From Candidatus Roizmanbacteria bacterium CG_4_10_14_0_8_um_filter_39_9 (GTDB taxonomy: Bacteria; Patescibacteriota; Microgenomatia; UBA1406; GWC2-37-13): a DNA stretch of 6,304 nt. Position 1 is the first letter of the stretch, and each line of letters starts with the position of its first letter. Positions 1 to 5,724 of the stretch are shown in pieces. The stretch lies in assembly GCA_002784505.1 (NCBI GenBank), contig PFLF01000012.1:1-6304 (forward strand), read 5' to 3'. Made by a program: the position numbers and the translations under genes. Below the pieces are notes generated by a model, which saw only the letters and a list, made by a program, of their open reading frames with translations, was not told where the DNA came from and searched no databases.

Positions 1-891
1 ATCAAAATGTCCTGAGTTTGCCAAAATGACTCCGTTTTTTGCAACCTTCATATGCTCTGAGTCAATTACATGTTTATTTCCGGTAACGGTTACCACAAAA
101 TCAGCTTCTTTTATAGCATCCTTTAATCGCTTCACTACGTATCCGTCCATCCGAGCCTCAAGTGCCTTCACCGCATCAATCTCACAAACAATAACATGAG
201 CGCCCATTCCTTTCGCTCGCATCGCAAGTCCGCGGCCACACCAACCGTAGCCAACAACCACAAACGTTCGACCGGCAAGAAGAATATTTGTTGCGCGTAT
301 TATGCCGTCAATGGCAGACTGACCGGTACCGTATCGATTGTCAAATAAATGTTTAGTAAGATTGTCATTAACCGCCAACACCGGAATTTTAAGAGCATTG
401 TCCTTTTCCATTGCTCGGAGTCGAATTACCCCTGTTGTTGTCTCTTCAGTTGAGCCGATGACATGACCTAATAACTCAGTCCGTTTACTGTGAATAAGAC
501 CGACTAAGTCTGCTCCATCATCCATAGTAAAGTTTGGTTTGCCATCGAGAACAGAGTTCAGGTGTTGATAATATACCTTATTATCCTCGCCTTTGATTGC
601 GAAGGTTGGTATTTGAAAGTCTTTGACAAGGGATGCGGCAACTGAATCGTTAGTTGAAAGGGGATTACTTGCGGTGAGCGATACCTCAGCGCCTCCTGCC
701 TTGAGCGTAATCATAAGGTTTGCGGTTTCGGATGTTACGTGAAGACACGCTGCTAATTTGACCCCTTTTAAGGGCTTTTCTTTGACAAATCGTTCTCGAA
801 TTAGTCGAAGAACCGGCATATCCCGCTCGGCCCATTCAATTAACTTTTTCCCAGCACCCGAAAGTTTAAGATCTTTTACGTCGTATTTCAT
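1..891 (-). CDS. ahcY: Adenosylhomocysteinase (S-adenosyl-L-homocysteine hydrolase), C-terminus cut by the window edge
   Basis: This cytosolic NAD-dependent enzyme hydrolyses S-adenosylhomocysteine to adenosine and homocysteine, which relieves product inhibition of SAM methyltransferases. The 297 visible residues read without a stop from ATG at 889-891. They show the substrate-domain motif HVTSET (51-56), the DDGADL acidic motif (124-129, with D125 matching the catalytic Asp of the family), STEETTTG (147-154), the catalytic Lys/Asp region (K180 and D184 in KHLFDNRYGTGQS), the Rossmann motif GYGWCGRG (214-221) with the cofactor-binding acid E237, and NSGHFD (292-297) at the edge. Family members run to about 400-430 residues, so roughly 110-130 are missing to the left. 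The KHLFDNRYGTGQS wording resembles the archaeal/Thermotoga-like branch rather than the animal/proteobacterial form. It lies 12 bases downstream of the kinase gene and is probably cotranscribed with it. No Shine-Dalgarno is seen; a TATATT element lies 5 bases before the ATG. Confidence 0.96.
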   Translation of the reverse strand, partial: MKYDVKDLKLSGAGKKLIEWAERDMPVLRLIRERFVKEKPLKGVKLAACLHVTSETANLMITLKAGGAEVSLTASNPLSTNDSVAASLVKDFQIPTFAIKGEDNKVYYQHLNSVLDGKPNFTMDDGADLVGLIHSKRTELLGHVIGSTEETTTGVIRLRAMEKDNALKIPVLAVNDNLTKHLFDNRYGTGQSAIDGIIRATNILLAGRTFVVVGYGWCGRGLAMRAKGMGAHVIVCEIDAVKALEARMDGYVVKRLKDAIKEADFVVTVTGNKHVIDSEHMKVAKNGVILANSGHFD

Positions 892-903
892 AGATAAATA
901 TAA

Positions 904-1944
904 TTAATAAGTTAACCCGTTAATCGATCTTAACCTCTTCCTTAACTCTGTAACCCTTAATTTATAGTTTATTGTTCCGTAAGTTTCAACAGCAAAACTG
1001 GCAACGGCATTTCCCATTGCCAAACAGTCTACAATATCAAGGCCATAACAATAGGAAGAGATGAATCCACCGCGCCATGCATCTCCCGCCCCCGTCGGAT
1101 CAACGACTTTTTTTAATTTGATGCTAGGAATTCTAATGGTTTTGTTATTGGAATTTGACCTGCCTGCCGGCAAGGCAGGTTTGTTATTTGTTATTTGTGA
1201 TTTGTCATTTGTCTCATAAATAACTCCCTTTTCTCCCAAGGTCGAAATCACATCAACGCCCTGACCCACTATCCAAGAAGTTGGTTTTCCCAACCGCTTG
1301 GTAATCGTTCCCACCTCAAAATCATTTCCGATGAGCCATTTAGCATGCCGTATTCCTTTTCTAAGATCCGAGTCTTTTATCCATCCAAGCGCCATCCCAA
1401 CATCATACATATATGCAATGTTGTGGGAAATTGCAAACCTCTGCGCAGCTAAAAGTGCCTGAGGATGATTTGCCGAAATTATCATCACATCATTTCGTTT
1501 AACAATTTTCTTAAACTCAACATCTTTTCCTTTGTCACCGGCGCCGTAATAAAATCCCCAGATCTGATTGTTTTTAATATCGGTTATAACACTTCCTGAT
1601 GCGGAAAATCTTGTTTTATCCATCACGATGCCCTTGGTGTCAATTTTATTTTTTTTAAAAAAAGCCAGATGTTCTTTTCCGTCTTTTCCAAGACCTCCCG
1701 CCACAGATACTTTTGTGGTTAACGAATTAACGGGTTCACGGATTAAGGACAATGTTTGTGCCACTCCATATGCAATATTGGTGGCTGTGCCGCCCATCTG
1801 TTTCTCGAGATTGCTGACCACAAAGTTAAGGTTTAACTCATGGAGCTTGCTTCGGTCAACGCTTTCAATGAAATTGCTTGGGAAGTCCATGATAATATCC
1901 CAGGATAAAGAACCGGTAACTATTACATTTGGATAGGCTTTCAT
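904..1944 (-). CDS. PfkB/ribokinase-family sugar or nucleoside kinase, probably adenosine kinase
   Basis: The 346-residue product belongs to the PfkB superfamily, whose members transfer the ATP gamma-phosphate to a hydroxyl of a sugar or nucleoside. Visible motifs are the N-terminal strand VIVTGSLSWDIIMDFP (7-22), the substrate-side GG motif (MGGTATNIAYG, 50-60), and the C-terminal signature DPTGAGDAWRGGF (282-294) with the anion hole and catalytic base D288. The GSLSWDIIMDFP opening and the position beside adenosylhomocysteinase favour adenosine as substrate, but substrate choice is inferred; another nucleoside or ribose is possible. I start at ATG 1942-1944 because the family fold begins at MKAYPNVIVTG. 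An in-frame ATG ten codons upstream (1972-1974) adds MGNCCHNILV, which fits no family feature and overlaps the predicted promoter. Oddities are a low-complexity insert at about residues 246-267 (1144-1209) made of repeats, and a second repeat-coded loop at about 66-77. Both leave the frame and the key residues intact. Confidence 0.92.
   Translation of the reverse strand: MKAYPNVIVTGSLSWDIIMDFPSNFIESVDRSKLHELNLNFVVSNLEKQMGGTATNIAYGVAQTLSLIREPVNSLTTKVSVAGGLGKDGKEHLAFFKKNKIDTKGIVMDKTRFSASGSVITDIKNNQIWGFYYGAGDKGKDVEFKKIVKRNDVMIISANHPQALLAAQRFAISHNIAYMYDVGMALGWIKDSDLRKGIRHAKWLIGNDFEVGTITKRLGKPTSWIVGQGVDVISTLGEKGVIYETNDKSQITNNKPALPAGRSNSNNKTIRIPSIKLKKVVDPTGAGDAWRGGFISSYCYGLDIVDCLAMGNAVASFAVETYGTINYKLRVTELRKRLRSINGLTY
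1158..1180. repeat. GC-rich palindromic element inside the kinase gene
   Basis: The arms ACCTGCCT (1158-1165) and AGGCAGGT (1173-1180) are perfectly complementary and enclose the 7-base loop GCCGGCA. The centre TGCCGGCA is itself palindromic. The element is far richer in GC than the surrounding gene and encodes residues around PALPAGR in a spacer loop of the kinase. It looks like a mobile or REP-like short element inserted in frame. I associate similar TGCCGGCA-centred palindromes with Patescibacteria genomes from memory only. Confidence 0.7.
1180..1214. repeat. Five tandem heptamers, consensus TTTGTNN
   Basis: Units at 1180-1186, 1187-1193, 1194-1200, 1201-1207 and 1208-1214 all start TTTGT and end in TA, TA, GA, CA and CT. 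A sixth TTTGTTA lies on the other side of the palindrome at 1141-1147, so the palindrome sits within the heptamer tract. On the coding strand it gives the Asn/Gln/Lys/Thr-rich stretch NDKSQITNNK of the kinase. Three units equal 21 bases, so copy changes in threes keep the frame. Confidence 0.75.
1717..1748. repeat. Four tandem octamers, consensus RRTTAACG
   Basis: Units are GGTTAACG (1717-1724), AATTAACG (1725-1732), GGTTCACG (1733-1740) and GATTAAGG (1741-1748). They lie within the kinase gene and encode the loop LIREPVNSLT (about residues 67-76) between a helix and the next strand. Part of the array is repeated in inverted orientation near the gene's 3' end at 911-924, with one mismatch in 14 bases. 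Confidence 0.65.
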
Positions 1945-1953
1945 AACTAGAAT

Positions 1954-1981
1954 ATTATGACAGCAATTTCCCAAATAACAA
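1954..1981 (-). promoter_or_regulatory. Sigma70-type promoter for the kinase-ahcY operon
   Basis: On the minus strand a -35-like TTGTTA (1976-1981) is followed after 16 bases by a -10-like CATAAT (1954-1959). Only 9 bases separate the -10 from the kinase ATG (1944), so the expected start site near 1947 would give an almost leaderless mRNA. This supports the ATG at 1944 over the one at 1974. It is a consensus match by eye only. Confidence 0.45.
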
Positions 1982-1990
1982 GTGTGATCA

Positions 1991-2019
1991 TTGACTTTAT
2001 ATTAATTTTGATCTATTCT
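1991..2019 (+). promoter_or_regulatory. Sigma70-type promoter for the small membrane protein and pilus genes
   Basis: TTGACT (1991-1996) and TATTCT (2014-2019) are separated by exactly 17 bases, a near-consensus sigma70 arrangement. Transcription would begin near 2026, about 27 bases before the ATG at 2053. It lies back to back with the minus-strand promoter, with 9 bases between the two -35 elements, so a regulator bound here could affect both operons. No clear operator palindrome is visible. Confidence 0.55.
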
Positions 2020-2052
2020 GATATTATTACCAAGTTTTAAATAATTATCTCT

Positions 2053-2211
2053 ATGGCCGCAAAAAAACGAAAGGTCGTAAAAAAAGCTCCTTCCCGTAGC
2101 GTTACAAAAAGGAGATCAAAATCTCCCAGTTTGGTTATTCAATTTGCAGTGGTTTTTATCTTCGTCGCAGCCATTGTACTGGTTGCGTATGTCGTAAAAA
2201 TGTTTCTCTAA
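2053..2211 (+). CDS. Small basic single-pass membrane protein of unknown function
   Basis: This 52-residue frame starts at ATG 2053 and ends at TAA 2209-2211. I do not recognise a family. The first 23 residues hold eleven Lys/Arg (MAAKKRKVVKKAPSR and on to RRSK) and no acidic residue. Residues 27-48 form one uninterrupted hydrophobic helix (LVIQFAVVFIFVAAIVLVAYVV), followed by KMFL. By the positive-inside rule the N-terminus would be cytoplasmic, with almost nothing outside. It has a good promoter 34 bases upstream and ends 18 bases before the HPt gene, so it may be the first gene of the pilus operon. The basic tail could contact nucleic acid, acidic lipids or an acidic protein partner, but that is speculation. 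No Shine-Dalgarno precedes it. It is short, but its composition is that of a real protein. Confidence 0.7.
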   Translation: MAAKKRKVVKKAPSRSVTKRRSKSPSLVIQFAVVFIFVAAIVLVAYVVKMFL

Positions 2212-2214
2212 ATC

Positions 2215-2223
2215 TGGTAGTAT
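2215..2223 (+). promoter_or_regulatory. Extended -10 element that would give a leaderless HPt mRNA
   Basis: TGG followed by TAGTAT (2218-2223) fits an extended -10 (TGn plus hexamer). A start site 7 bases after the hexamer falls on A2230, the first base of the HPt start codon. No good -35 is seen 16-18 bases upstream. This could be a second promoter serving the phosphorelay and pilus genes without the small membrane protein. Confidence 0.35.
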
Positions 2224-2229
2224 GAAATC

Positions 2230-2607
2230 ATGGGTGTGAATCTGTCAGAATATAAGTCTTTGTTCATACAAACTGCGGTGGCGTTGGTTCAGCTTTACGA
2301 CCAATCGTTATTGATCCTTAAAAAGGATATCTCAAATAAAACGGAGATTGAAAAGCTGTTTAGAACAATCCATTCGCTCAAAAGCCAAAGCTTATTTATG
2401 AATTATGTCCGGATGGGGGAGTATTGCATAAAGCTTGAGGCATTTTTATATCCGTTTAAAAACGGTTCAACGTATCTTACCGGAGACATTTTATCGGCTC
2501 TCCCTGACAAATCATTATTTCTGACAAACCTGAAATCAATTGAAAATACCGACAGTGAAGTTGTGTTTGGTGAACTAAAATTACCAGTAGTCGAAAATAG
2601 TACATGA
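2230..2607 (+). CDS. Stand-alone histidine phosphotransfer (HPt) domain protein
   Basis: The 125-residue protein is a probable cytoplasmic phosphorelay intermediate that accepts a phosphoryl group on His and passes it to a receiver Asp. The HPt signature is at residues 44-71: FRTIHSLKSQS, then a helix ending in YCIKLEAF. H48 is the predicted phosphorylated His and K51 the usual neighbouring Lys; the Gly that often follows this Lys is Ser (S52) here. The pattern is closest to CheA P1-type HPt domains, where this helix pairs with one containing LE. Residues 75-125 match nothing I recognise but could supply the remaining helices. No kinase domain is attached. The stop overlaps the start of the receiver gene (ATGA, 2604-2607), implying translational coupling and a direct partnership. 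The HPt call rests on one motif and helical character, so it is good but not certain. Confidence 0.75.
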   Translation: MGVNLSEYKSLFIQTAVALVQLYDQSLLILKKDISNKTEIEKLFRTIHSLKSQSLFMNYVRMGEYCIKLEAFLYPFKNGSTYLTGDILSALPDKSLFLTNLKSIENTDSEVVFGELKLPVVENST

Positions 2608-2984
2608 ATATTCTCATTGCCGAGGACGATACGTTTTTTCAGAAGTTTTATGTAAATAAACTACAGGAGCTTTCTTTCATAGTTGATTTGGCAATTGATG
2701 GGGAAGAGGCAATACAAAAATTAACAGCGAAAAAATATGACTGTATGCTTTTAGATATTATCATGCCAAAAAAAACTGGATTTGATGTATTGAAATACGC
2801 CAAACAAAACAATATATTGGCTAGCACTCCGATCATTGTCTTTTCAACTCTTGGTCAAGATGCAGACATAAAACGAGCGCTTGAACTGGGAGCTTCCGAT
2901 TATGCAAATAAGGCTTTTTTTGACTTTGAAACGTTGATGGCTAAAATTAATGCCGTCATTCAGAAAAAACAAACAACGGTATGA
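2604..2984 (+). CDS. Single-domain CheY-like response regulator
   Basis: This 126-residue protein is a receiver (REC) domain with no output domain. It has the acidic pair D8/D9 (IAEDD) that binds Mg2+, the phospho-acceptor D51 (LLDIIMP), the switch Ser/Thr at S81 (PIIVFST) and the conserved Lys K103 (YANKA, with Ala where Pro usually follows). All catalytic positions are present, so it should be phosphorylatable. Without a DNA-binding domain it must act by protein contact or as a phosphate shuttle. Its gene overlaps the HPt gene upstream and the pilus ATPase gene downstream by four bases each. The likely partners are therefore the HPt protein as phosphodonor and the pilus assembly machinery as target, in the manner of CheY-like regulators of twitching systems. 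That role is inferred from context. Confidence 0.95.
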   Translation: MNILIAEDDTFFQKFYVNKLQELSFIVDLAIDGEEAIQKLTAKKYDCMLLDIIMPKKTGFDVLKYAKQNNILASTPIIVFSTLGQDADIKRALELGASDYANKAFFDFETLMAKINAVIQKKQTTV

Positions 2985-4666
2985 TTATTTCTGATACAGA
3001 ACTGAAAACACTGCTTGAAAAAACACACATTGTCGATGACAAAGGCTGGCAAGATACCCTGGAGTATGCATCAAACTGTGATATAGACATAATGGATGCG
3101 CTTATTGAAAAAAATCTTATTAACGATGAAAATCTTGGCATTCTTATTGCCGACTATTTGAAGGTTCCCTTTATACTCCTTCAAAAAATTGCTCTTCCTG
3201 AAGATATTCGCCACATTATTCCCGAACGAATCGCGAGGAAATATAAGGTTATTCCTTTTGCCAAAACCCAAGACGCGCTCTCAGTTGCCATGAGCAATCC
3301 CCGAGACGCCCTACTCCAGGAGGTCATTGCCCAAAAGACGGGGATGCGCATTAATATCTACCTTGCAACCTCTCGTGATATTGATAACACCCTTCGTATC
3401 TATCGCCGCGATCTGCAGCATATATTTAGTGAATATCTTACGCGAAGTACCGGTGAAGAAAAACGAATTGCAGTTGATGAAGCGCCTGTTGCAAAAATGG
3501 TTGATATGCTTATTGTCTATGCATATCAAGATAAGGCGTCCGATATTCACATTGAACCGGAAGAAAAAAATTTATTGGTAAGATTTCGTATTGATGGAGT
3601 ACTCCACGATATATTATTTTTACCTAAAAGTATTCACAACCGGATTCTTACCCGTATCAAAGTTCTTTCGTCCCTTCGGACGGATGAGCACATGTCAGCA
3701 CAAGACGGCAAACTCCATATTCGTATGAACGACGAAGATCTGGATGTTCGCGTGTCTATTTTACCGATTGTGGATGGTGAAAAAGCGGTTCTCCGTCTTT
3801 TCTCAACTCGATCCCGCCAGTATTCGCTTTCAAATCTTGGTATGAACAATGCCGATTTGAAAAAAGTGACTAATGCGTTCTCCCGCTCCTATGGCATGAT
3901 TTTGTCAACGGGCCCAACCGGTTCGGGGAAATCAACGAGCATTTATTCAATTCTCAAATTGCTCAATACCCGTGATAAAAATATCACGACAATTGAAGAC
4001 CCGGTGGAATACCGCATCAAAGGTATTAACCAAATTCAGGTGAACACTAAGGCAAACCTAACATTTGCGGCGGGCCTGCGTTCAATTTTGCGACAGGATC
4101 CAAATGTCGTGTTTGTCGGAGAAATCCGTGATATAGAGACTGCGAACATTGCGGTAAATGCTGCACTTACCGGTCACATGGTCCTTTCAACCCTTCACAC
4201 AAACGATGCGGCGACCGCACTTCCTCGACTTATTGATATGAAGATTGAGCCGTTTCTCGTTGCCTCAACCGTCAATGTAATTATTGCCCAGCGCCTGATT
4301 CGTCGTATTTGTGAAATGTGTCGCACTTCAATAACTACGCCATTTGCAGAGCTTGTTGAGCACATTCCTCAAGAAGTGTTAGTTAAATATTTTGGCAGCA
4401 AACCTGAGATCAATACCTATAAAGGATCGGGGTGCAAGATTTGTCACGGCACTGGTTATGAGGGGCGAATAGGCGTGTTTGAAATAATGGAGGTAACAAA
4501 ATCCATAAAGAAGTTAATCGTAGATAAAGCAGACTCCGATATGATTGCAAAACAGGCTCAAGCCGAGGGAATGATTACCATGCTTGAAGATGGACTGGAT
4601 AAAATAAATAAGGGCCTTACTACCATTGAAGAAGTTCTTCGTGTTACTAAAATCGAAGCAGTATGA
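2981..4666 (+). CDS. pilB: Type IV pilus assembly ATPase PilB (GspE/VirB11 superfamily)
   Basis: The 561-residue cytoplasmic hexameric ATPase powers pilin extraction and pilus extension. Residues about 35-145 form a GspE N-terminal (MshEN-like) domain, including VPFILLQKIALPEDIRHIIP and AVAMSNP-like text (SVAMSNP, 101-107), a fold that binds c-di-GMP in some relatives. The ATPase core shows ASDIHIEP (186-193), FRIDGVLHDI (202-211), Walker A GPTGSGKST (311-319), the Asp box TTIEDPVEY (336-344), Walker B VVFVGEIRD (376-384) with E381, and the His box with H399 and H406 (LSTLHTND). Four cysteines, C444 and C447 (CEMC) and C485 and C488 (CKIC), form the zinc site typical of PilB/GspE and absent from retraction PilT. 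Length is normal for PilB. It overlaps the receiver gene and the platform gene by ATGA. A secretion GspE is the alternative, but the neighbouring pilin genes do not separate the two. Confidence 0.96.
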   Translation: MIISDTELKTLLEKTHIVDDKGWQDTLEYASNCDIDIMDALIEKNLINDENLGILIADYLKVPFILLQKIALPEDIRHIIPERIARKYKVIPFAKTQDALSVAMSNPRDALLQEVIAQKTGMRINIYLATSRDIDNTLRIYRRDLQHIFSEYLTRSTGEEKRIAVDEAPVAKMVDMLIVYAYQDKASDIHIEPEEKNLLVRFRIDGVLHDILFLPKSIHNRILTRIKVLSSLRTDEHMSAQDGKLHIRMNDEDLDVRVSILPIVDGEKAVLRLFSTRSRQYSLSNLGMNNADLKKVTNAFSRSYGMILSTGPTGSGKSTSIYSILKLLNTRDKNITTIEDPVEYRIKGINQIQVNTKANLTFAAGLRSILRQDPNVVFVGEIRDIETANIAVNAALTGHMVLSTLHTNDAATALPRLIDMKIEPFLVASTVNVIIAQRLIRRICEMCRTSITTPFAELVEHIPQEVLVKYFGSKPEINTYKGSGCKICHGTGYEGRIGVFEIMEVTKSIKKLIVDKADSDMIAKQAQAEGMITMLEDGLDKINKGLTTIEEVLRVTKIEAV

Positions 4667-5724
4667 AAAAAGTCAACACCGGCCATGTCAATATTTCAAC
4701 GAGTGAAAAAATTGAGTTGGTGATGAACCTGTCGACTATGATCTCCGCGGGAATTTCTATTCTTAGTGCCGTTGATTCACTACTAGAAGACGCGAAGGGA
4801 AATCAAAAAATTGTTCTTCAAGCGTTAAATGATGACATAAATCAGGGAAAACATATATACAGCGCATTTGCACGCTTCCCCCAGATATTTGATAAGGTAA
4901 CTATTAATATCGTTAAAGCAGCAGAAGAGGCGGGAACACTTGATGTGGTTTTAAAAGATATAAAAAATAATATCCGTAAAGATATGGAGTTTAGCGACAA
5001 AATCCGCTCGGCTCTTATGTATCCAATCCTCATTATGATCGTTTTTGTGGGAGTTCTTTTGATGATCTTGATTGTGGTAATTCCAAAAATATCAATTGTT
5101 TTTTTAAGGTTGAAAGTTGCGCTCCCTCTTCCGACGAAGATTCTGATCTTTGCCTCCGATCTCTTGGTAAATCAACCCATTCCTCTTCTTATCGGTGCGG
5201 CCATTATCGTTGGATCATTTATCATGCTGTATAAAAATCAAAGGCAGGTTATCTTACAATTTTTTTATTCGCTGCCCATCATATCTCCGCTTATGCGAAA
5301 AATTGATCTGACCCGATTTACTTATAATCTTTACCTTTTACTTAATTCGGGGATACCAATTACTTCTGCCCTTGAGTTGGCTCAGGACGTAGTTTTAAAA
5401 AAGGAGGTTGCAGTAATCATCGAACAATCACGAAAAATGGTGCTATCCGGCAAAAACCTTTCCGAAGGTCTCAAAACAGGAAAAGGAATCATTCCAAACA
5501 TCATGATCAAACTCATCGAAGCAGGGGAACGAAGCGGATCGCTTGAAAAATCACTGCATGAGGTCTCGGATTTTCTCGAATACGAAGTGGCAAGTATGCT
5601 TAAGACTGCAACGGCACTTTTGGAACCCGTAATGCTGGTTGTTGTTGGAGTCTTGGTTGGGGGAATGATGATGTCTATCATTGCTCCCATCTATGGATTG
5701 ATTAGCACAGTTAGTTCACACTAA
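4663..5724 (+). CDS. pilC: Type IV pilus inner-membrane platform protein PilC (GspF family)
   Basis: This 353-residue polytopic membrane protein couples the PilB motor to pilin insertion into the growing fibre. It has the two repeated T2SSF domains of the family. The first is at about 15-140 (LSTMISAGISILSAVDSL ... AAEEAGTLDVVL ... KIRSALMYPI) and the second at about 215-345 (RFTYNLYLLLNSGIPITSALELA ... IEAGERSGSLEKSL ... ALLEPVML). The duplicated EAG-SG/GTL and YP/EP segments are diagnostic. Membrane helices are predicted at about 119-140, 172-190 and 320-345. Many homologues are near 400 residues with a longer N-terminal segment; this one starts almost directly at the first domain. The start codon overlaps the pilB stop (ATGA, 4663-4666), fixing the start. 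The stop shares one base with the next ATG (TAATG, 5722-5726). Confidence 0.95.
   Translation: MKKVNTGHVNISTSEKIELVMNLSTMISAGISILSAVDSLLEDAKGNQKIVLQALNDDINQGKHIYSAFARFPQIFDKVTINIVKAAEEAGTLDVVLKDIKNNIRKDMEFSDKIRSALMYPILIMIVFVGVLLMILIVVIPKISIVFLRLKVALPLPTKILIFASDLLVNQPIPLLIGAAIIVGSFIMLYKNQRQVILQFFYSLPIISPLMRKIDLTRFTYNLYLLLNSGIPITSALELAQDVVLKKEVAVIIEQSRKMVLSGKNLSEGLKTGKGIIPNIMIKLIEAGERSGSLEKSLHEVSDFLEYEVASMLKTATALLEPVMLVVVGVLVGGMMMSIIAPIYGLISTVSSH

Noticed and set aside
685..702. CCTGCCTTGAG near 690, a partial match to the palindrome arm
   Set aside because: It encodes the conserved KAGGAE segment of adenosylhomocysteinase and has no second arm.
1649..1663. Run of eight T followed by seven A, resembling a terminator or slippery site
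   Set aside because: It encodes FFKKNK in the kinase with the frame intact on both sides. There is no GC stem.
1568..1936. 122-codon open frame on the plus strand
   Set aside because: It lies wholly antisense to the kinase gene and its translation shows no domain-like pattern.
1945..1974. Upstream in-frame ATG that would extend the kinase by MGNCCHNILV
   Set aside because: The ten extra residues match nothing in the family, and the region overlaps a plausible promoter -10, so the ATG at 1944 is preferred.
2111..2126. Perfect 6-bp hairpin (GGAGAT, CAAA loop, ATCTCC) that could be a terminator or a Shine-Dalgarno switch
   Set aside because: It lies in the middle of the small membrane protein gene, has no T-run after it and no start codon follows the AGGAG, so it is probably coding coincidence.
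2222..2239. Five-codon reading frame overlapping the HPt start, a possible leader peptide
   Set aside because: It overlaps the proposed -10 and would lie partly upstream of the predicted start site. Chance is the simpler explanation.
5382..5690. 102-codon open frame on the minus strand
   Set aside because: It is antisense to the second T2SSF domain of pilC, and its Ser/Thr/Ile-rich text is typical of a shadow frame.
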